This document shows positions 6,781 to 11,878 of a stretch of 11,878 bases of DNA, one piece after another. The first letter of the stretch is position 1, and each line of letters starts with the position of its first letter. A program made the translations under genes and the position numbers. The stretch comes from an uncultured Spongiibacteraceae bacterium (GTDB lineage: Bacteria > Pseudomonadota > Gammaproteobacteria > Pseudomonadales > CAMLJR01), in NCBI GenBank assembly GCA_946480345.1, contig CAMLJR010000086.1, positions 1-11,878 of the forward strand. Direction: 5' to 3'. The notes beneath the pieces were generated by a model that was given only the letters and a program-made list of their open reading frames with translations, was not told the DNA's origin and did no database searches.

Positions 6781-8490
6781 TCACATTTCCAGCGCGCGGT
6801 ATTTTTCGCGCAAATGATTGCGCAGCGCGACGGCACTAAAGTTCAACAACGCAACAATGATGACCAACAGCAATGCGGTGGCATATACCAACGGCCGCGC
6901 TGCTTCGACGTTCGGGCTTTGGAAGCCTACGTCATTAATGTGAAAGCCAAGATGCATGAATTTGCGATCGAGGTGAATAAACGGAAAGTTCATATCGAGC
7001 GGCAATGTCGGCGCAAGCTTGACCACGCCCACCAGCATTAATGGAGCGACTTCGCCGGCTGCGCGTGCGACCGCAAGAATTAGACCGGTCATCATCGCTG
7101 GACTTGCCATCGGCAATACCACGCGCCATAGCGTTTCAGCTTTGGTTGCACCCAGTGCGAGACTCCCTTCGCGCAGAGAACGCGGAATGCGCGCCAGCCC
7201 TTCCTCAGTGGCGACAATCACAACCGGCAAAGTCAGCAATGCGAGCGTAATCGACGCCCACATCAAACCGGGCGTACCGAAAGTCGGGGCGGGGAAGGCC
7301 TCGGGGAAAAATGCTTTATCGATATTCGCGCCGATGAAATAAACGAAAAAGCCGAGACCGAAGACACCGTAAACAATCGACGGTACGCCGGCCAGATTAT
7401 TAACAGCGATGCGAATAATGCGCGTTATCGTCCCCTGCTTGGCATACTCACGCAGGTAAACCGCGGCGATCACGCCGAACGGAGTGACGATAATCGACAT
7501 AATCAGCACCATTATCACCGTGCCGAATATGGCTGGAAAAATACCGCCTTCGGTGTTCGCTTCGCGCGGCTCGTCGGACAAAAACTCCCACAGCTTGCTG
7601 AAGTAAAATCCAATCTTCTGGAATACATTCATCGAATTCGGACGATACGCATGAACGATTTTTTCCAGAGGAATTTCCACTGTACGGCCGTCCGCCACTT
7701 CGGCGGTCATGCTATCGCGATTAACTTGCTGGTAGAGATCGGTCAGCTTGCCTTGCAATCCTTTGTATTCATTTTGTAATTGCGCACGTTCGGCTTCGAT
7801 TTCTGCTTTCGCCTGGGCGATTTCGCTCTCGGATAATTCCTCGTGCTTTAATTCAAGTTCGCGTGCCTGCAAACGCAATTGATCGATTTTGTAATTGATG
7901 GCGCCGATCTGTTTGTTCTCGACCTCATGGATATCGTCGTGAATTTTCGACGCACGTTGCAGTCGTTGTTGAAGCGCATCCCAAGCGACACTCGGATCGA
8001 CGTTGACATCACCGACAACCTGACCGCCTTCTTTTACCTGCCGCAGAAATCCATAGAAATTGCCCCACTCGCGGCGCTCCAGCACCAATGCGTCGTGAGG
8101 TTTTTTCATTTCGCCTAAATAAGGGTTCAGGAACCAACTGAAATCGTGTCCCGATACATCGCGATTACCGAGCTTGAATAAATCGCGTTGAATATCGAGC
8201 TCGTCGGTTTCGAATTCGATGCCGGACGCTCGAAGCTGTTCGATGGGAATATGTTCGGACTCGACCAATTCACCCAGTACACGTTGCACCGGCATACCCT
8301 TCGGCGTGTATTGGACGTCATACACAGTGCCAGGCCAGAAATGGCCAAGACCGCGCACTGCCAGGAGCATCAATAACCCGACCACTGCGATTGCGCTGAT
8401 TGTGACTGCCGCAGCGTTGAACCAAATAAATGGCTCGCCGCTTTTGATCCATGCGCGCAGTGGTAATCGGCTTTGTTGTGCCAGAGCCAT
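6781..8490 (-). CDS. pstA: Phosphate ABC transporter permease PstA, long form with periplasmic coiled coil
   Basis: One of two channel-forming subunits of the phosphate importer. It has 569 residues, against about 300 in E. coli. TM1 lies at about 24-46, then about 270 residues predicted to be periplasmic, then a normal permease core from about 316 with TM segments near 317-345, 365-388, 408-427, 466-490 and 533-556. The coupling (EAA) loop is at about 429-464: EEGLARIPRSLREGSLALGA then TKAETLWRVVLPMASP. The insertion contains a long heptad-like, Glu/Lys/Gln/Leu-rich coiled coil at about 170-257, preceded by a mixed segment (about 55-165). The ATG at 8488-8490 has GAGG about 10 nt upstream. 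It follows pstC by 23 bp. Long PstA proteins are known in pseudomonads and relatives, so this is a lineage trait rather than a unique fusion; the role of the insertion is not established to my knowledge. Confidence 0.96.
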   Translation of the reverse strand: MALAQQSRLPLRAWIKSGEPFIWFNAAAVTISAIAVVGLLMLLAVRGLGHFWPGTVYDVQYTPKGMPVQRVLGELVESEHIPIEQLRASGIEFETDELDIQRDLFKLGNRDVSGHDFSWFLNPYLGEMKKPHDALVLERREWGNFYGFLRQVKEGGQVVGDVNVDPSVAWDALQQRLQRASKIHDDIHEVENKQIGAINYKIDQLRLQARELELKHEELSESEIAQAKAEIEAERAQLQNEYKGLQGKLTDLYQQVNRDSMTAEVADGRTVEIPLEKIVHAYRPNSMNVFQKIGFYFSKLWEFLSDEPREANTEGGIFPAIFGTVIMVLIMSIIVTPFGVIAAVYLREYAKQGTITRIIRIAVNNLAGVPSIVYGVFGLGFFVYFIGANIDKAFFPEAFPAPTFGTPGLMWASITLALLTLPVVIVATEEGLARIPRSLREGSLALGATKAETLWRVVLPMASPAMMTGLILAVARAAGEVAPLMLVGVVKLAPTLPLDMNFPFIHLDRKFMHLGFHINDVGFQSPNVEAARPLVYATALLLVIIVALLNFSAVALRNHLREKYRALEM

Positions 8491-8513
8491 GAATGATCGA
8501 CCTCGAATTTAAA

Positions 8514-10796
8514 TTAAATAACGCTGTAGCGACGACGCAAGCGCTGGCGAATAACTTCAGCAATGGTGTTCAACACGAAGGTGAACATGAACAACACGAA
8601 CGCGGCGAGGAACAACACGCGATAGTGCGTACTGCTGACTGCTGTTTCACCGATCTCTACCGCAATATTCGCCGACAGCGTACGCATGCCTTCAAAAATA
8701 TTCGCATCCATAATCGGCGTATTGCCAGCGGCCATCAACACGATCATCGTTTCGCCGACGGCGCGACCCAAACCAATCATCAATGCGGAGAAAATACCGG
8801 GCGATGCGGTTGGCAGCACGACGCCAATTAATGTTTGCCACGGTGTCGCGCCCAACGCGAGCGAACCGTAGCTCAACTGTTTGGGCACCGAGAAAATTGC
8901 GTCTTCCGCAATCGAGAAAATATTGGGAATTACCGCAAAACCCATTGCAATACCGACCACCAATGCATTGCGCTGCGAATAATCGAGGTCCCATTCGTGA
9001 CGCATCCACGCACGTAAATCGCCACCGAAGAAGAAATGTTCGACCGGTGTACTAAAAGCGAAACAAGCGTAGGTTGTGAAAATAATGACGGGGACCAGCA
9101 CCAGCGGTTGCCAGCCTTCGGGAATCCAGCTGCGCCATCCAAAAGGAATTTGATTCCATAAAAACGCGAACAGCAACACCGCGACAGGCATCAAAGTCAG
9201 CACGAAAAATACGCCGGGCAGATTGCCTTCCACGACGGGCGCCAACCACAAGCCCGCGAGAAATCCCAGAATAACCGTCGGCATTGCCGCCATTAATTCA
9301 ATCAGTGGCTTCACTTTGCGGCGCAATGTCGGCGACATGAAATACGCGGTGTAGAGCGCACCGCAAATCGCCAGCGGCGCAGCGACAATCATTGCGTAGA
9401 ACGCAGCTTTCAACGTACCGAAGGCCAACGGCATCAAGCTATATTTCGCTTCGAAATCCGAGTTCGACGATGAAGATTGCCAGACGTATTGAGGATCGGG
9501 ATAACCTTCGTACCAGACTTTGTCCCATAGAGCGGACCACGATACTTCCGGATGTTCGTTGTGCACTTTCCAGAAATGCAGTTCGCGGTTGGAATCTTCG
9601 TACAACAAACCATTCGCGCGCGGGCTAAACGCGACCGATGTCGGCGCGGCGCCATCGATTGGCGCATTCAGCAACCGGCGTTGCGACGTCGAATAAAAAA
9701 TTTGCAGCTGTTGTTTATCGTTCACCGCCACGAAACCTTTGCGGCGATGCTCCATAGCCAGCTGGGTAAAACCCGCGCCGGTATCCGCGAAACTGCGCAC
9801 TCGCGTGAGCTGCGGTGCGGCATTCGGTTTGCGCACCATAAACCACTGACTCAGCTCGCCGTGGTTGCTCGCGACGATTATCGATACCGCACCGAGTAGA
9901 AAACGCGCATCGGTCAATTCGCCACTGGCGAACAAACGGCCACTATCGACCACCTGATTAGCCTGCAAATCGATGACGCGATAATTACCGTCGAGCGCCA
10001 ACGCATACAGCCACTTTTGATCCGGCGAAATCAGCAAGCGAGAAGGTTTGATATCGACATCGGGCACTGGCAGTTGAACTTCTTCCGTGACCGTTTCGCC
10101 GCTGAGGAAATCTTCGCGCCGCTCCCACTTGCGGGCGATCAAATGACCGCTGTCATTGGCGCCGATCAGCACCAGCCCGCTGTCGCTACTGCGCATCGCC
10201 AGCGTATGCAGCGTTTCGCCGGGCATCAGCTGCATCGGCTTTTCGCCGTATGGATATTGCAAGAGCGGCACGATGGTGCGGTCGCCGTTGTTATCGTATT
10301 CGGCCGAGTAATCATGACGCACCAATAACGCGGTGCCGTCGGTTAAGCCCAGTGCGAATAAATGACTGTGCTCTGAATCGATCGCAAAGCTGGAAATCTG
10401 CGCGTCCTGCGGCACGGGTGCAGATTGGCTCAGCACCGGCTCGCCGGTGGCGACGTGAAAAAAGACTATTTTGCCGGCCGCGTCGACGCGCATACCGACT
10501 TCGTTTTGTTCCTCGACCGCAATGTAAAGCGGCTTACCGACATCGCCGAGCTTGGCGACCGGGAAATCAGCAACCGGCTCGATGGAGGCCGAGCGGAACA
10601 GCGGGATAATCTCGAACAACAGATAGAAAAAAATCAGCAGAATCGCGAACAACACGCTCATTCCGCCTGCGCTGATCGTCACCGCAGCAAGGCGGTCTTT
10701 GACTTTGCGAATCAGATGGCGGCGATCGTTGCCCAGCAAGCGGGTGACTTCCGCCGACGAAGCGGAAAGTTTTGAAGACATGGCGATCTCGTTCAT
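8514..10796 (-). CDS. pstC: Phosphate ABC transporter permease PstC, long form with beta-propeller-like periplasmic domain
   Basis: Second channel subunit of the phosphate importer. At 760 residues it is more than twice E. coli PstC (about 320). A basic cytoplasmic N-terminus (1-40) leads into TM1 (about 43-66). A roughly 380-residue stretch (about 70-450) with repeated WD40/beta-propeller-like strands follows, for example HLFALGLTDGTALLVRHD (145-162), LLISPDQKWLYALALDGNYR (254-273) and VAFSPRANGLLYEDSNRELHF (388-408, in three parts VAFSPRANG, LLYEDS, NRELHF). The permease core runs from about 453 with several TM helices; the coupling loop is near 630-665 (SYGSLALGATPWQTLIGVVLP). GRAVGETMIV at 677-686 is a PstC hallmark. 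Start choice is uncertain: Met1 (10796) has no Shine-Dalgarno sequence, whereas Met6 (10781) follows a GAG and fits the promoter proposed just upstream. It precedes pstA by 23 bp. Long PstC is known in other gammaproteobacteria. Confidence 0.96.
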   Translation of the reverse strand: MNEIAMSSKLSASSAEVTRLLGNDRRHLIRKVKDRLAAVTISAGGMSVLFAILLIFFYLLFEIIPLFRSASIEPVADFPVAKLGDVGKPLYIAVEEQNEVGMRVDAAGKIVFFHVATGEPVLSQSAPVPQDAQISSFAIDSEHSHLFALGLTDGTALLVRHDYSAEYDNNGDRTIVPLLQYPYGEKPMQLMPGETLHTLAMRSSDSGLVLIGANDSGHLIARKWERREDFLSGETVTEEVQLPVPDVDIKPSRLLISPDQKWLYALALDGNYRVIDLQANQVVDSGRLFASGELTDARFLLGAVSIIVASNHGELSQWFMVRKPNAAPQLTRVRSFADTGAGFTQLAMEHRRKGFVAVNDKQQLQIFYSTSQRRLLNAPIDGAAPTSVAFSPRANGLLYEDSNRELHFWKVHNEHPEVSWSALWDKVWYEGYPDPQYVWQSSSSNSDFEAKYSLMPLAFGTLKAAFYAMIVAAPLAICGALYTAYFMSPTLRRKVKPLIELMAAMPTVILGFLAGLWLAPVVEGNLPGVFFVLTLMPVAVLLFAFLWNQIPFGWRSWIPEGWQPLVLVPVIIFTTYACFAFSTPVEHFFFGGDLRAWMRHEWDLDYSQRNALVVGIAMGFAVIPNIFSIAEDAIFSVPKQLSYGSLALGATPWQTLIGVVLPTASPGIFSALMIGLGRAVGETMIVLMAAGNTPIMDANIFEGMRTLSANIAVEIGETAVSSTHYRVLFLAAFVLFMFTFVLNTIAEVIRQRLRRRYSVI

Positions 10797-10802
10797 GGCG
10801 GC

Positions 10803-10836
10803 AGTGTAGGCGCGAATTATGACAGCATTGTTACAA
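10803..10836 (-). promoter_or_regulatory. Candidate Pho box and -10 element for pstC
   Basis: On the minus strand TTGTAAC-AATG-CTGTCAT occupies 10836-10819: two 7-mers with 11-bp periodicity, as in PhoB sites. The second matches the CTGTCAT consensus perfectly and the first matches at about 5 of 7 positions. Exactly 10 bp further on lies TACACT (10808-10803), a 4-of-6 match to the sigma-70 -10 hexamer at the spacing known for Pho promoters. Transcription would begin near pstC Met1, favouring Met6 as the initiation codon. A second PhoB-dependent start for pstCAB-phoU is the simplest reading. Confidence 0.55.
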
Positions 10837-10868
10837 CACGATGCAACCTGCTGGCGGGTATCCGATCG

Positions 10869-10902
10869 AAAAAGTGCCGCGATCGTTTAACGAGCGCGGC
10901 AC
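10869..10902 (-). terminator. Terminator or attenuator hairpin between pstS and pstC
   Basis: Read on the minus strand, GTGCCGCG pairs perfectly with CGCGGCAC over 8 bp (arms at 10902-10895 and 10881-10874). A short inner TCG/CGA helix lies beyond one mismatch, and TTTTT follows immediately (10873-10869). It starts 36 bp after the pstS stop. The shape is an intrinsic terminator, but pstC continues the same pathway, so partial termination (excess PstS over membrane subunits) or 3'-end stabilisation of pstS mRNA is more likely than a full stop. Confidence 0.75.
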
Positions 10903-10937
10903 GCTTGATTGCGACTAAAAGAAGCCTCGAACGAAAA

Positions 10938-11878
10938 TTATTCGAGCGATTTCAGCGCGTTCTCGATCACTTTTTTCGGCAGCGGAATAAAGCCGTCCTT
11001 CACTACCACTTCCTGACCGGTCTTGCTCAGCACCATTTTCAGGAATTCTTTTTCGAGCGGTTGCAATGGCTTGTTCGGCGCTTTGTTCACGTACACATAA
11101 AGGAAGCGCGACAACGGATATTTCCCGGTCATTGCGTTTTCTGCTGTGGCATCGATAAACGGCTCGCCTTCTTTCTTCGCCAACGGCACGGTGCGCACGC
11201 TGGAGGTGATGTAACCAAAGCCCGAGTAACCGACTGCATTGATGGTTGTCGATACGGACTGCACAACCGATGCGGAGCCCGGTTGCTCGTTCACTGTGTT
11301 CTTGAAATCGCCTTTACACAGCGCGTGCTCTTTGAAGTAGCCGTAGGTGCCGGATACCGAATTGCGACCGAACAATTGCAACGGACGGCCTGCCCACGCT
11401 CCGGTCAAACCGGCTTGGCCCCAATTGTCGATGCTGGCTTGCGCGCCGCAGCTGCGGTTGCTGGAGAAAATGGCATCGACCTGCGGAATCGTCATACCTT
11501 GAATCGGGTTGTCCTTATGGACATACACGGCCAGCGCATCGATCGCGACTGGAATTGCGGTCGGCTTGTAACCGTATTTTTTCTCGAACGCGCCGATTTC
11601 CTCGTCCTTCATTTTGCGGCTCATCGGGCCGACGTTCGAAGTACCTTCGGTCAACGCGGGCGGCGCAGTCGACGAGCCGGCCGCTTGAATCTGAATGTTC
11701 ACGTTCGGATATTGACGCTTGTATTCTTCGGCCCAGAACGTCATCAGGTTGTTCAGGGTGTCGGAACCGATCGACGACAGGTTGCCGGAGACGCCGCTGA
11801 CTTTTTGATAGGCCGGCAATGCCGGATCGATCTTGCTATCGGCCGCCTGAACCAGCCCGGTGGCCAGCGCCGTGACGG
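10938..11878 (-). CDS. pstS: Periplasmic phosphate-binding protein PstS (5' end outside window)
   Basis: High-affinity phosphate receptor of the Pst importer. The frame is open to the right edge: 312 residues are visible, beginning [15 protein letters not shown], which is the hydrophobic end and cleavage region of a Sec signal peptide; roughly ten N-terminal residues are missing. A start at 11819 (TTG) would lie inside the mature protein and is wrong. Phosphate-pocket motifs are all present: [33 protein letters not shown] and [14 protein letters not shown], the last with the Arg and Ser-Gly-Thr that hold the anion. Cysteines in SNRSCGAQ and ALCKGDF probably form the disulfide seen across this subfamily. 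The C-terminus [14 protein letters not shown] is typical. The protein closely resembles pseudomonad PstS. It is the first gene of the operon; its own promoter lies outside the window. Confidence 0.97.
   Translation of the reverse strand, partial: VTALATGLVQAADSKIDPALPAYQKVSGVSGNLSSIGSDTLNNLMTFWAEEYKRQYPNVNIQIQAAGSSTAPPALTEGTSNVGPMSRKMKDEEIGAFEKKYGYKPTAIPVAIDALAVYVHKDNPIQGMTIPQVDAIFSSNRSCGAQASIDNWGQAGLTGAWAGRPLQLFGRNSVSGTYGYFKEHALCKGDFKNTVNEQPGSASVVQSVSTTINAVGYSGFGYITSSVRTVPLAKKEGEPFIDATAENAMTGKYPLSRFLYVYVNKAPNKPLQPLEKEFLKMVLSKTGQEVVVKDGFIPLPKKVIENALKSLE

Noticed and set aside
8493..8831. Plus-strand frames opposite pstC (also 9552-9899, 10017-10328 and 10425-10775)
   Set aside because: All are antisense shadows of the clear pstC reading frame, with atypical composition and no ribosome binding sites.
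10938..11819. pstS starting at 11819
   Set aside because: That codon is TTG inside the mature protein; the same frame continues upstream through a signal-peptide end to the window edge.
1..11878. CRISPR arrays, insertion sequences, tRNA or rRNA genes, riboswitches
   Set aside because: No regularly spaced repeats, transposase motifs, terminal repeats or recognisable RNA structures were seen on either strand.

Overview
The window reads as chromosomal DNA of a gammaproteobacterium. The phosphate-uptake genes have the pseudomonad arrangement (pstS-pstC-pstA-pstB-phoU), the PstS, PhoU and PstB proteins look pseudomonad-like, and PstA and PstC are the long forms known from that class. Base composition is moderately GC-rich. 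A PEP-CTERM sorting-signal protein suggests an organism that also carries an exosortase and exopolysaccharide locus elsewhere. I cannot name a genus. I see no tRNA, rRNA, CRISPR array, insertion sequence or prophage gene.

Layout, low to high coordinate. (1) 1-3049, minus strand: a three-gene exporter of the MacA/MacB type. It has a periplasmic adaptor (TTG start), a separate ABC ATPase and an FtsX/MacB-like permease cut by the left window edge. The three genes overlap by 8 and 14 bp and should be translationally coupled. No outer-membrane channel gene is present. (2) 3191-3898, minus strand: a small DXD-motif glycosyltransferase of the capsule/Och1-like sugar-transferase type. (3) 3899-4344: a 446-bp gene-free stretch with a close match to a sigma-54 (-24/-12) promoter and two perfect dyads, upstream of (4) 4345-5058, plus strand: a secreted PEP-CTERM protein. 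(5) 5095-5124: a bidirectional intrinsic terminator shared with the converging phoU. (6) 5138-11878, minus strand: the complete pstC, pstA, pstB and phoU genes and most of pstS, whose first few codons are beyond the right edge.

How the genes fit together: PstS captures phosphate in the periplasm, PstC and PstA form the membrane channel, PstB drives import with ATP, and PhoU links transporter state to PhoR/PhoB signalling. Between pstS and pstC there is an intrinsic-terminator-like hairpin followed by a candidate Pho box with a -10 element at the expected spacing. This suggests that pstS is expressed in excess and pstCAB-phoU has a second PhoB-dependent start. Both permeases carry large periplasmic insertions between the first transmembrane helix and the permease core: a beta-propeller-like domain in PstC and a long coiled coil in PstA.

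The most informative non-coding signal is the sigma-54-type promoter in front of the PEP-CTERM gene, which fits the known link between PEP-CTERM systems and the PrsK/PrsR-RpoN regulatory pathway. No wholly new system is evident. The best leads are that promoter region, the pstS-pstC junction, the extended PstC/PstA domains, and the paired cysteines in the adaptor.
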